From Strongylocentrotus purpuratus (Eukaryota > Echinodermata > Echinoidea > Camarodonta > Strongylocentrotidae), in the NCBI RefSeq assembly GCF_000002235.5, contig NW_022145596.1, positions 164,001 through 228,000 on the forward strand: a stretch of DNA of 64,000 nt, written 5' to 3'. The notes beneath the pieces were generated by a model, which ran no database searches, was not told the DNA's origin, and saw nothing but the letters and a program-made list of their open reading frames with translations. A program made the position numbers and the translations under genes. Of the stretch, positions 1 to 12,800 are shown piece after piece. Each line of letters opens with the position of its first letter. Position 1 is the stretch's first letter.

Positions 1-103
1 TTGAACAAGTTCATGGAGAAAATACTTATCTCTCTGCAACATTAAAAAAGAATCTTCATTAATATGTCTTAATTTGTATTGATAGCCTTGTGGTCACCAA
101 CAG

Positions 104-170
104 TGGCGTAGGTAGGGGCGTCTCCAAAGGGGGGGTGTGGGGGTGCGACACCCCCCCCCCCCCCCCACCT
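104..170. mobile_element. hAT-like terminus (partial)
   Basis: cagtggcgtaggtaggggcg resembles a hAT-type terminal repeat followed by G and C runs. No matching second end or target duplication was found. Confidence 0.35.
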
Positions 171-299
171 GTCAGGATATTGTCGGTAAAATTGCGCTGC
201 CGTCGGGAAAAAGAGAAAAGGTGGAGGGGAAAAAAGAGAGGGAAAGGAAAAAGAAAAAGAAAGAAAGAGAAAAACGAAAAAGAGGGAGAATAGGAAGGG

Positions 300-1160
300 G
301 AGGCAAGAGCCCTTTGCCCCCGTTTCCCTCTTTTCTTCTTCTTCCTCTTCTTTCTTTCCTTTTATCTTCTCTTTCCCTTTCCTTCTCTCTCTCTCTCTTA
401 TTTATTTTTGGCGGGGGGGGGGAGGAGGCAACAGCCCTTCGCCCCCGTTTCCCTCTTTTCTTCTTATTCTTCTTCCTCTTCTTTCTTTCCTTTTATATTC
501 TCTTTCCCTTTCCCTTTCCCTTCTCTCTCTCTCTCTTATTTATATTTTTGGCGGGGGGAGGTCAAGAGCCCTTCGCCCCCGTTTCCCTCTTCTCTTCTTA
601 TTCTTCTTCCTCTTCTTTCTTTCCTTTTATATTCTCTTTCCCTTTCCCTTTCCCTTCTCTCTCTCTCTCTCTCTCTCTCTATTTATATTTTGGCGGGGAG
701 GGCAAGAGCCCTTCGCCCCCGTTTCCCTCTTTTCTTCTTCTTCCTCTTCTTTCTTTCCTTTTATCTTCTCTTTCCCTTTCCCTTCTCTCTCTCTCTCTCT
801 CTCTTATTTATTTTTTTGGCGGGGGGGGGGCAAGAGCCCTTCGCCCCCGTTTCCTTCTACTTCCTCTTCTTTCTTTCCTTTTATCTTCTCTTTCCCTTTC
901 CCTTCTCTCTCTTATTTATTTTTTGGCGGGGGGGAGGGAAGAGGCAAGAGCCCTTCGCCCCCGTTTCCCTCTTTTCTTATTCTTTTTTCTCTTCTTTCTT
1001 TCCTTTTATATTTTCTTTCCCTCTCCTTCCCTCTCCCTCTCTTATTTATTTTTTTGGCGGGAGGGGGAGGCAAGAGCCCTTCGCCCCCCCCCCCCCCGTT
1101 TCCCTCTTTTCTTCTTATTCTTCTTTCTTTCCTTTTATCTTCCCTTTCCCTTTCCCTTTT
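300..1160. repeat. Pyrimidine-rich minisatellite, about 7-8 units
   Basis: Units of roughly 95-135 bp, each with ggcaagagcccttcgccccc, gtttccctcttttcttctt, a CTTTCCC tract, (CT)n and ttatttatttttggcggggg. Unit length varies mostly with the (CT)n and G runs. The long open frame here is translated low complexity. Confidence 0.85.
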
Positions 1161-1380
1161 TCCTTCTCTCTGTCTCCCCCATCAACACAGTAATAACGAA
1201 AGAGACCACTCTGTAATCGAGAAGGCGTAATATTCATAATTGAATGACACACGCCCTTAAAACTAAAACAACAACAACAACCATTCTATTTTATTTAATA
1301 CATTTTCGATATACTTAAATTGGCAACTATTACCTTCTGTCCCAGATCCTCATTTTAAACGACTGATGCGAAAGACTAGT

Positions 1381-1565
1381 CGACGCACCCTTTCGAGAAA
1401 AGCCCCCCCCCCCCCCCCGCTTTTATCGAAAGGGTGTGTTAAAACGGTACTCCGCTCTCAACGCACCCTTTCGAGAAAAGCCCCCCCCCCCCCCTCTTTA
1501 TCGAATGGGTGCGTTGAGCACACCACACCGCGCCGCACCTCACCGCACCCTTTTGATGAAAGCCA
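1381..1565. repeat. Tandem hairpins around poly-C loops
   Basis: Two hairpins in a row: cgcaccctttcgagaaaag, a C run, then cttttatcgaaagggtgtg (1383-1440); and the same arms with tcgaatgggtgcgtt (1460-1516). A third half-site accgcacccttttgatgaaa lies at 1543. Function unknown. Confidence 0.7.
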
Positions 1566-1721
1566 AGAATAAGGATGACGTCGATATATGAAATCAATTC
1601 AAATTATTGTATTTCTCATGCAAAACATAATACAATGAGTAAGTAAATACAAATAATATACAATGAAACAAGACAAATATATAATTAATGGCACGAGAAA
1701 GGAGGAACTAAATGGAAGCAG

Positions 1722-1723
1722 AG

Positions 1724-1777
<54 letters not shown>

Positions 1778-1910
1778 CTCTTTATATCTTTCTATATATA
1801 TCTCTCTCTCTATATAGAGCTAGAGAGAGAGAGAGAGAGAGATCTCATTCATCAGTTTTCCCGCTCTCATCAGTCACCCTATCTCTCTCCCTCTCCTTTT
1901 CTCAACCTCC

Positions 1911-1959
<49 letters not shown>

Positions 1960-1997
1960 CTTCTTTCCCACTGTCTCTCTTTCTCTTTCTCTCTCTT

Positions 1998-2036
<39 letters not shown>

Positions 2037-2040
2037 TCCA
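1722..2040. repeat. CT/GA microsatellites
   Basis: Several (CT)n blocks with a short (GA)n block between them. Serine/leucine-rich open frames across it are spurious. Confidence 0.95.
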
Positions 2041-3742
2041 ATATATATTTATATTCCTTACCTTCTCTATAATAAGACTTCTCACCTTTTCCATTACATT
2101 CGGATTGATTTTCCTTCACACACTTGAAATGAATAATACTCCAAATTAATCAGGTTTTTAATGAAGAGAGGTTGTTATAGTTTATTTATTCTATTTGTTA
2201 TACTGACACATCTCACTCGGCGACGGGTTAATCTTATATGCATTCAATAATAAATAAGACCCCCTCCCTCTCCCCCCCCCCCCCCACACACACCCTCCCA
2301 CCTCAGTGATTAGGTGAGAGTGTGAACATATTTACAAGAAGTGCTAGAGCAGTAAAAGACACTTTATTCTGTGCACTTGGGATTTATTATTCTCTTAATG
2401 TTAGTTTGTTTTTTATTTAATTGAGATTGCTCTTTTCAATGAACTTTGGATAGAGTTTGTTGAGAGCCGTGCAAAAGGCATAATTCTTAGACAAATTATA
2501 TCAGTTGACGCCCTCTGACTCATGGCAAACAGTTATTGATTTTTTGATTATTTTTTTTCCTCATAGAGATGCCCTCTGCAGAAAAGCTACACGCTAGCAT
2601 GCAGATCATATTGAAAGATTTCCGAGTTATAAGCCAATCCAACTCTTGTAATGATTTGTAATGGAGGCGGGAAATCAAAGAAACATAGTATTGGCAAAAG
2701 TTTGAAATAAATCGGAACAATAATAACAACACTTATTAATGTTTGAAATATGAGATCACTACATAGCTATATATGCCAATCTCAAATTGGCAATTTTGTT
2801 AGTGGATTGTGACGTGGTGTCGGATATCTCTCCCGTTTGTCGTGTACAAAAATATCACTAATTTCTGTTTCTATCCCAAGTATTAATAATATTATTATAG
2901 GTCCTCTAAAATGAAAAGACCATTCAAAGTCATACAGTTTGAGAAAAAAATTGACATTTTGATAAATTTCTTTGTGTTGGAACAAATGGGAAACTTGTCC
3001 GCCACTACATCACGTGGACATTACCGTTTCAGCCAATTTGAAGAGCCCATACCTATTGTGACTTTAAATTAGAACTATTTAACAATGTATTCAAATTTAG
3101 GCATGTTTCCCCCTGAACACTTAGTTATTAACTATTTGATTCACCGCCTAGTCATAGTGGCATCTCTGTTGTACTACAATGCTGTTACTTCAACTGTTTT
3201 GTACTACAATGCTCTTATCTTATTTTATTTTATTTTGTTGAACATTTTGCAAGATTGCAAATGTACAACAAAATAAAATAAAATCAATAATAATAATACT
3301 TTAATATGAATGTGATAAGACGATGAAATTGTTTGATTTAAAAGAAATGATTTAAATACAAAATAATAATCATTGCATCTCTATAATATAGGCCTAGTTG
3401 GAATCCACTCTGCAAACATTATCGGTTGTTATGTCTGGAAAGCCTCTGGCAAGCCTATTAAGTCCGTAGGGAACTTTTCTTTAAAAAAAAAATATGCATA
3501 AAATTATAAATCAGGTCTAATGTGTGGTGAAGAATAACTACTGGTACACTGTATCGTAATTCGGTTATCTTTATACTTATATAATATATACATGTTTTTA
3601 TGCTCATACTGTCGGTTTAACAAAACTACAATATTCTTACTCCGACTGTTTAACACAACAATGCTCTTACTTCAAGACATTGTTTTGTACTGCAATGCTC
3701 TTAATGACAGCGGGTGTGTTAGCTTTCTATTGGGTATACTTC
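2041..3742. other. Downstream flank of integrin gene, no gene seen
   Basis: AT-rich sequence with a C run near 2270 and TTTATT motifs near 3224-3235 that would be AATAAA on the minus strand. It may contain the integrin 3' UTR. No conserved open frame was found on either strand. Confidence 0.6.
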
Positions 3743-3850
3743 TTAGTCTTCAAATATAACACTTCGCTGTCTGAGACTCATTCTGTCTGGTTTCTTTCGG
3801 AGGGAGACTTTCTTTTCGAGTCCAATCTGCTGTCGCTTAAAGAATCCCAT
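3743..3850 (-). CDS. Integrin alpha exon 29: GFFKR cytoplasmic tail and stop
   Basis: After a CCTCTTTTAG acceptor the exon reads MGFFKRQQIGLEKK, then a basic tail SLRKKPDRMSLRQR, ending VIFED and TAA at 3745-3743. MGFFKR is the near-invariant clasp motif that binds the beta tail and holds the integrin inactive. Joined to exon 28 it gives LYKMGFFKR, as in alphaV (YRMGFFKR). Intron 28 is 1.47 kb and holds a 295-bp MITE. Possible minus-strand poly(A) signals lie near 3224-3235; the 3' end is not otherwise defined. Confidence 0.93.
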   Translation of the reverse strand: MGFFKRQQIGLEKKVSLRKKPDRMSLRQRSVIFED

Positions 3851-6800
3851 CTAAAAGAGGGATAATGAAAGCGAGAAACGAATTGAAAAAGCTGGAGATA
3901 GAGAGATAGAATACACCATCTCTAAATACTAACCATCTCTTTTCAAGGCTACAAATCATCACCAAAGATTGTTTTAATAGGTTCATTTACACTGTGATAC
4001 CTGAAGCGTTATATCTTTTTAATGTTCATTCTTCTCAATAGATTTAAAATTGGGGGGGATACTATTACTTTTTTTTAACGGGCAAACTACTCTTTAAGAA
4101 AGCGGAAAAATCAGACAAGCAGGGTGGTGAAAGCTTAAAGAGAAGGTTGAGTTCTGGAAAGAGATGAAAAATAATTTGTGAGCGTTATCATTGTATTGTG
4201 CAAGTGTGGAAGAACATCAGATAAAAAATCTTCCCTGAAAAGAATGGCTTTTCAAATGCCTTAATATTCTAAATAGGGCATGTCAAATCATAAAAATCGG
4301 AACGGATTTTTATGTCATATGTTCGTGTAGTCCCATATACATTTTCTGTGTACAGTGCTTGTAACTTCACCAAGACTGGGCCAAATGTCTTAACATTTTG
4401 ATGATTCCAGAACCTTGCGGTACACATCAATACTTATATGCTAGATGATCAACCTTATCTGATCGATTCCATTACTTTTCTTTTACAATGCAATTGCACG
4501 ACCAGAAATCAACTTTATCTTTAAACATAATTGGTCAATAAAATAAGAAAAATATTTATGACCACTATAGTATTTGAAGGATAGGAACTTCAAATTGGCT
4601 GAATCGGTGATGTCATTGTGTAATGCATTCCGAATTTGCTCCAACAACAATCAAATATAAAAGTGTCTTTTTTTCTTCTTCAAACTGTATGTCACAGAAA
4701 GGTCTTTCCTTTGTAGAGAACCTGTTTATACAACATGCTATTCATAGCATATTTTGAGTAGTGCCCATAGCTCTATTATTTAAGGTCCGATTTATATCAA
4801 ACTTTCGACATTGTGTTTCACTTATTTTATTGCTTTTATAAAGATGGATTAAGTTTAAAGGTTGGATTGCCCTTTAACCATTCCGATATACAAACGAAAG
4901 CATTATCCCCCGACTGTATAAAAATAATCATTTTGAGTGGCAGGGAAGAGCTGCACCCTCCGGGGGGGGGGTACTCACATATTAAGACATACGGGGGTGT
5001 GCCGTACTAATGGGTAACTTTTTCACAAAAATCCCTAAACATGGGTCCCACTTTTAACAAAAATACCATTAAAAATGGGTCCTTTTTTCGAAACTTCAAA
5101 TAAAGGAAAAACACCCGAAAACACCGAAAATTAGAATAATGTGTCTTTTTCGAGAAAAATGCCACAGAATGACCCCTAATAGTGGGTAAGGGTTTCGGGG
5201 CTTGAGCGACACACCCCGTCCCCCCAAAAAAAATCAGAGCTTCCCCCCGGGAGCTGCACAAATCGCCTGGATAACTTATATCATTCATGAGATAATTCAA
5301 AGAGAGGGGGACACGTACTTTATAGAGTATAGCATTAGCACCAGCTAGAATTACCACGCCCATCAAACATGCCCCGATGATCATCCAGATACTCCTCTGG
5401 GGGATTGTAGTGGGCTGGTAGGGGTTCAAATCGGTACCATCTTCCACCAGTACTTGCTGCAAAGCAACAATCTTAGTAGTTGCCTACAACAATGAAAACA
5501 TATTAACGGGTATATTTATCAAGAATAGTAATATCCAGAACATGTACACGCGCATGTCCACTGTTATAGGAGCCTTAATGCTAATCCCCTGTGAATTGAA
5601 CACCAATATCGAATGACTTCCCCGTCATCCTTTCCACTTAAAATTTTGTTTCCATTGTTACACATATACATGTGACAAGAGGGGCTTATGTCTACGTTTG
5701 ACATAAATCAAGATAAATAATTCAAATACCGACATTTATTAGTGTTATGCTTGTTCGTTCGGATATTTCCAATACATACAAATAGAGACACCGAGTTCTT
5801 ACAGAAAAAAGTTATACCTTAACGAATATAACATAATGAATTCATAACTCACTTATGTAATTTGACAATGAGAAGGAAAAAACTTTTAAAAAAAACGTTC
5901 TTGGTATTACCGTAGCTGTTAATGTGATATTCTCTGGCAGTTGAACATGGTAGTCGCTGCCATGCACTATGACTTCTGCATTAGAAACGAGGGCGACACT
6001 TGCGGTGATGTTTAACTGAAAATATAAATAACAGAGAGTCACAGAAGAAAACAAATGGTGCAAAATTATCATATAGAAAAGACACCAAAGCCTAAATTAA
6101 AACAAAATCATACGATAAATGTTGTTACCATGGTTACAGGAGAATTTATTAATTAGCGTTGAATTACACTGATAACATTCAGTTAAACATTTGCTATATC
6201 CCTACCTCAGCACTCAGTTTGAGAAATTGATCAATATGAAAACGTGACGTCACAACGATTGCTGCACTATCCCGGAAGGAAGTTTTTCTTGTTCCCACTG
6301 TATCGAGGTGGCATGTTATCTCATAGCAACCATTTCCGCTTTGACAATCTATGGCGGGAAGATCTCCGTCAAAAGCTATGTAATCGTAATCGTTTAGAGT
6401 CGGGTTGTTCGTGACACCGATGTCGGTACGTCGCTTCCGACGTCGTGCTGGTGCTCGACCGAACGATGGCTGAGAAGGACCTTGTGTTGAAGACGATGTA
6501 GATAATGGGTGCTCGTATGGAGATGAAGGGGAGACTGGTGACTGAATATTGACATCATCAATAGAAGCAGGAGTCGAAAACAACTGTAAGGAAATGGAAG
6601 AAAGAAAAAACCAACGCAATTGGTATAATTTAATTCGCTTAAATAACACTTAAACATTACATACGTTATAACCATGAACCAGAAAAAAGACTCAAATTAA
6701 GTCACAGTTTCTGATGACTCCGCCAACAATCGAAAGATGGCCTAGGACAAGCCTTCCCGTGGACCAAGCGAATATCTGCCATCCGGTTCAAGTGAGGCAT

Positions 6801-9800
6801 TGCCCGCTTGGTCCTGTCTAAATCGCCTTCAGAGTGGAACACGAAGATGGAAAGCCCTCGTGCATACATAGGGCTACAGTAAATATGGAGGGACTATGTG
6901 CGACTGTGGGGATGATTAGAAGATGAGACACATTTTAGTCTGCCCCTCCTCCCTGAACCCTGTACCCCCCCCCCCCACCCCCCAATAAAAAAGACCTAGA
7001 TAGAGGGTTCCAACGCCGAGGCCAGATCCTGCGTTCTACACTTGACTGGTCTTGTGTAAGGGACTCGATATGAAGAATAGCATAGGAGCAAAGAGACTGG
7101 ACACAATTCTACTTTATTATAGCGTTATTGTTCATTATGAAAAAAAGTACCCCGATCTCGTTCAAAAATACATATAGACTACTATTTTTTGTAGTATGTG
7201 TTTGGATATTTTGTATATACGATTAAGTGTTTTGGTCATGTACAATGTGTTAAACACTTGTGTATATATCTATTTATTTTGAGTTTGAAGAGAGAAAAAT
7301 CTAAGTCATAGCAAACACTCAATACTTATACAATATTTGACGTGTTTGAAAAACCTTGTCAGAATATAATAATATAATCTAATATAATAGAAATTATTGC
7401 ATTCAAATCAGACTATTTTACTTCGATCACATATACATTCATACAGAATGGATAGAAAAGGTGGATTTATATACCTTGTCCAGTTCCTATTTTGATTTAT
7501 ATTCCATCTAGTTGCTTGTTATTACCTTGTCCATTTCACATTTATCTCCACCCTCAACCTCCGCGTCGATCAGTTCTATGACGTTACGATCGCTGGTCGA
7601 GTCCGAGATTGAATGTGGAAAATGAATCAACACGGCTGTTCGTCCGATGTTACTCGGTCCTCTATTACTGAGCTATTACAAATGACAATTGTTTTAAAGG
7701 TGCATGAATGGAACAAATGACACATATTTAAACTTCTCTTAAAGTAATTTGACCATGGGAAGATGAATATGCAATATGCCCTCATAACTGTTACTCTATT
7801 TATATTGATGTACATTCAATTATGATTTTTAAGTAATCTTTTTTTTTTTTTAATCCAAAGGTCCAATTTTATTAAATTACAACAAAATCACATTTGCCGA
7901 TCATGCATTGAGTACTTTGCAGGACATTAGCATAATCACGATTATGACCCTTTGAATATTTTTCCCATTTTTCTTGTACTTTGCCGAATTATAATTATAT
8001 GAGCGTCTAGAATGTTAACATACAACAAATCGATGAAAGATGTTGGGTTCGTCATCTAGTACTGTTGCATTATCTTCTTGGTAGTCCTGCAAGTCATATA
8101 GCAGATATTCACTTTCAGAGGCCCTGGAGAAAAGAAATGTCAACATTTGGTTTTAAATTCATACTTTTGAGAATGATCTGTTCGTGATAATTTATCACAC
8201 TTTACAAATAAAGACAATCATATGTTTAGGGTATTTTTCTTACGAAAATTGTCATTATCATATCACTTTTTACCACTTGATGCAATGGGTCTATTATTTG
8301 GGAGGGGGTCGTTTCTTTTAATTAAATATTTGTGTCACTACGTTGACGGTTTCACCATGGTAGTCTTGAAAAGGATTGTTGAGTTTAAAGGGGTGGAAAG
8401 TAAAAATGTAGTGAGGGAGAAGACTTTCTTTCGGTTTCTTCCTGTTGAGTTGCTTGAAATTGTTGTGAGAGAGGTAGAAAGACTTAGGAGAGAGGGATAT
8501 TCTTTCGGGTGGGGAGTACTCAACAGGACTGGTAAACCAAATTATGAATGCAGAGAGAGAGAAAAAGAGAGACAGACAAAAAAACAGAGACAGACAGAGA
8601 CAGGGTGGCTCGACGTTTCGAACAGGTTGACCATATTGACTGTCCTACCATGTAGTAGGTCCATGGTTCTACGCACGAAAGAATATACCCCTCTCTCCTA
8701 CTTTGCTCTTCCTCCCTTCCAATCTCAAGTAGTCCTCTACAGGACAACGCAAGGCGAAAGAATCTTCCCCTCACTCTGTCTTCACTTTCTATCCCCTTTC
8801 AAACACAACAGTCCTGTTTAGAACTATCACCATGGTGAGACCTAATGAATGGTATACACTGATTTGTGAGGTTTTGCTTACCCTTCGAAGCTGAGATCGG
8901 AGTGAATGGTGATATTCACGTTTACAGAAACCTTGTTGTCGCTTGCATTACTATCATTGTGTGCGCTATATGAAGATAACAATATTAATGAAATATACAA
9001 AAGCAAAATGAAATGTTATAACTGATGATGTTTATTATAATCATTATTATTATTGCTATCATTATCATTGTCAGTATTATTATATTAAAAGAGATCATGC
9101 TTCTCACGTATTTAATTTCGATGGATAAGATATTTCAACTTATAATTAAGGTACTTCGTCCGTGGTACGATCGTTGGATATTCGTGTTTTCAGGTTGCAC
9201 GAAGTTTCATGAATAAACAAGGCCTAATTCCCGAAGGGCCGGGTGTAAATTTGTTAAATACACCATTCTTATCGCCAAGGTGTCGGGTCCAGTTTTTACC
9301 CCACACTTTCTGAAAAACTCATAACAAATTTACGAAACCTCGAGTCTTGACCCGACACTTTTTTATACGAGAAAAATATTCACTAGAGATCGTAAAAAGG
9401 CAAGCGATCAATATTTTACCATTGTCTGATTGTATGGGCATGTTTTCACAAATGTTCATGTATTATATAAGATTAACTTTATCTCAAGGACCATCTTTGA
9501 AAAATGTGTTTAATTACATTCAGTGAATATGTATGGTTGTATGATTTCATGAAAGGTGTATCGCGACAACCCGACCCAAAGCGAAGACTAGATGGAACGA
9601 AGTAATTTAGCCACTTAAAGGAAATTTTTACATAATTCAGGGTGTGGAATAAAACATAGAATCTAAATTCCTCCATATTAACACTTCCATGAATGCAGGG
9701 CAAAATAATCGTTGTGTCGAGACAGGCGCGGATCCAGGATTTCTTAGGGGGGCCAAAATTTGAAATCAATTTGAAATTTAGTACGGTGCTAAAATTTGAA

Positions 9801-12800
9801 AATCGTGCCGGCCAATATTTCGCTGAGTCGGGGGGGGGGGGTAGTGAGCATAATTTTGTTGGGAGCCCTCGAAAATTTGAAATATCGCATCCCCCCCCCC
9901 CCTCTCCCCCTGGATCCGCCACTGTGTCGAGATATGTTTTAAAAAAACGAGTCACTAGAATGTCTCCACAATGATTTTGAAATTACATGTATAGTTAAAA
10001 TGCGTTTTGATAATTTACTTCTGTGCCTTCTTCTGCTACATGTTTTGCAAAGAGAGAATTATAATTATTTGAATGGAATTTATCTCCTATACTGAATTCA
10101 AGTAAAAAAAAAAAAAAAAAAATAAACAATACCTTGAAGCCTCCAATATGAATGACACGTTGCTGAAATCACCTTTGACGTCATCGGTTGCAAACACGAG
10201 TTGCATGACGATCTTAATCATGAACAAAAACAAAGACAATGAGAAGATTATTAAAATATTTTGATGAAAGAACTGTATCATATTCGTATTACAAATGTCT
10301 GTTACAGTAATGAGAAATTCCCTTAGAAGTCATACTTATATGATCACACAGACTAAAAAAAAAAAAAAACAGCTCTCAATCCACCCATCCTATCTCATAC
10401 TCGTTTTTCATTTTTCAGAGACGCATCGGCAAGAGTTCTGAAGAAGAAAGATGAAAATTGCAATTACTATATTTAAGACTCATTTCTAAAATGGTCCTGT
10501 ATGAATCACAGTATCTCTCATTATGAAATTGGTTTTGAAATATGTGAGGTTTGGCAAGGGGAAATAAGCGCGGAAAACCCGAAAATCCTGAACGTTCTAC
10601 ATGAGCTTCAAGTTGGCATAAAATGTAAGCACATATAGTTCAATAAAATCCAATTCAAATAATGTTATTTCCAAAATTCAATCAAAACATGAAAAATGAT
10701 TACATAAAATTAATATCAAATGACATTCGCAACATTATATAGAAAATGACACTTATTTGTAATTATACAATATTAAATGTCCATAAGTGAAAAACTCATT
10801 TATATAAGAATACAAAATATATTGATGAGCATAATATTTTTATAAATTAAGTCGAATTTTAATGGAAATTGAGAAATCCATTATAAAGCAGTGCTTGTAT
10901 TTGTGTGAATTAATCTAGAAAGATAAATGGAAAGAAGGAAGGAAGAAACAAATTTAAGGTAAAAGAAAATAAATACATGCACTGCTCAGAATTATGACTT
11001 ACCAATTTGTCTGTGTTCTCGCAATCTCATTCATAAACAAAACAAGCATATATAGTCACCAATCTTTCTGTGTTATCATAGTCTTACCTAGATACAACAA
11101 TCATAGATAGTTACCTATCTTTCTATGATCTCATAATCTCACGTACCTGTTCATAGGCTAGCATCGGATTTCCAAGATCACAAACTAAATCCTTTTTACC
11201 AGTCTTCTTGTCACACGTGATGAGGTGCTTGTTCTATAATATGAATGATATGAGGACTCATTGAGCCAATGTACGGTTGCCATTCACTAGAACATTCAAA
11301 TATGGATTATGGATCACTGCATGTAATTTTGATACTATGAGTATAATTAATGTTTATCTCGACTGTTATTTGATTCTCAATTATCCACAACTTTTGGTCG
11401 ACTGTGCTTGACGTATCAATTTAGAAATATATGTAGTAGCTGGCTCTAACATACATGTTTCCTTGGAAATGGAAATATGGAACGACTGTTTCTCTTCCCG
11501 GTTTCTCTCACGAAACGCTATTCTTACCTTTGTTAATTGAATGACCTGCACGAAATGAAAGGTGTCTGGTTGTGTGAAATTCAGTACACTCTCGTAAGCA
11601 TCTTCTCCATTATTAGATATAGAAACGAGGAGACGAATCACTGCTGATGATCCTACCACCATCTCAGACGTATCTCTTAACAATTAATAATAGTGGAAAT
11701 CCCATATTATAAACGACTACACAATATCAAAAATGTTGGTAGCTTAAAACTAGATTGGCTTAGGATAAGGAATTTTAAAAGATGTTATGGATAACAATGG
11801 CAAGCATTAAAAGGAAGGAATACATTTTAAAAATCTTGAAAGGCCATTTAGTTGAGATGTACTTTATAGGTGTAAAGATCTCATCTATATCACTCAAAGC
11901 TAGTTTAAATGGCACTCGTATGTTATGTAAACATTATAATATTAGCTTATCACTTCACTTTCAAACTAATGAAAAGAAACAAAATTGCATGTGTGAAGAT
12001 TGTGCATTCACTATGTTCTTCATCAAAGCGAATAAATTTCAAGACACCCGAGTATATATTATACCGATAGCCCGTGAGACCAATGGTTCTTATTAACCTG
12101 GGCCTTAGAACTAGTTTTACAAGGCCCAGGGGTTGCCCTTGACAACTAAGACATATTGTAATCCTTTAATGAAAAGTTAATGTACAATTGTTTAACAATA
12201 TTTTTCAAAATTAAGATTGACAAAACAAGGAACTTTAAAAACTTACGATGATGCCAAGATAGCGAGGTCTGGTACACATATTACACTGTTGCAGTCATAC
12301 AGGAAAGGAATCTAGTAGAGATTGATATCATGTAATCATTTTATGGTTTGTTTGTTGCTGTTTATTAACTACGAAAATGATGGGGCATCCATCTAGACTC
12401 TGCGTTATGACACTGACATTAGGGTTATAGCAAATTGTATAAATTCCATTACAATGGCGAGGAAGAACACATCTAAAAGAAAACGAACCAATGAATGTTA
12501 AAATGAACAAAAAAGAAGCGCTGATATCCGAGCTACATGTACTACTCTATCTTTGTTTTCGTCTTAGGCAAGATAGAGCACTAATATGCAAAGCAGAGCT
12601 CTTTTTCACTAACATTATTGTAACATTGTTTTATCCAGCCCGAAACCTCACCCCAAAGAACAAGTGTAGATGTTCTGAACAATTTGTGGAAAGAGATAGA
12701 ATCAGTGAATTGTGTGGCGGATGGGGCTTACTATTCGTAGTATAATGAGATTGTATCACATTGTAATGATCATCACTCGATGGTCTTGATGAACAGTTAT

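Noticed and set aside
137-1216. 359-codon open frame at the left end
   Set aside because: It is the translation of a pyrimidine minisatellite, rich in S, L, F and P, overlapping another open frame of the same kind.
5007-5318. Read-through of integrin exon 28 into a 52-codon extension as an alternative tail
   Set aside because: The donor GTACGT is good, the extension runs into a MITE, and the true GFFKR tail exon was found at 3850-3743.
8222-8821. 199-codon plus-strand frame opposite integrin introns 23-24
   Set aside because: Composition is ordinary intron plus a GA repeat; no domain, no splice logic, antisense to a solid gene.
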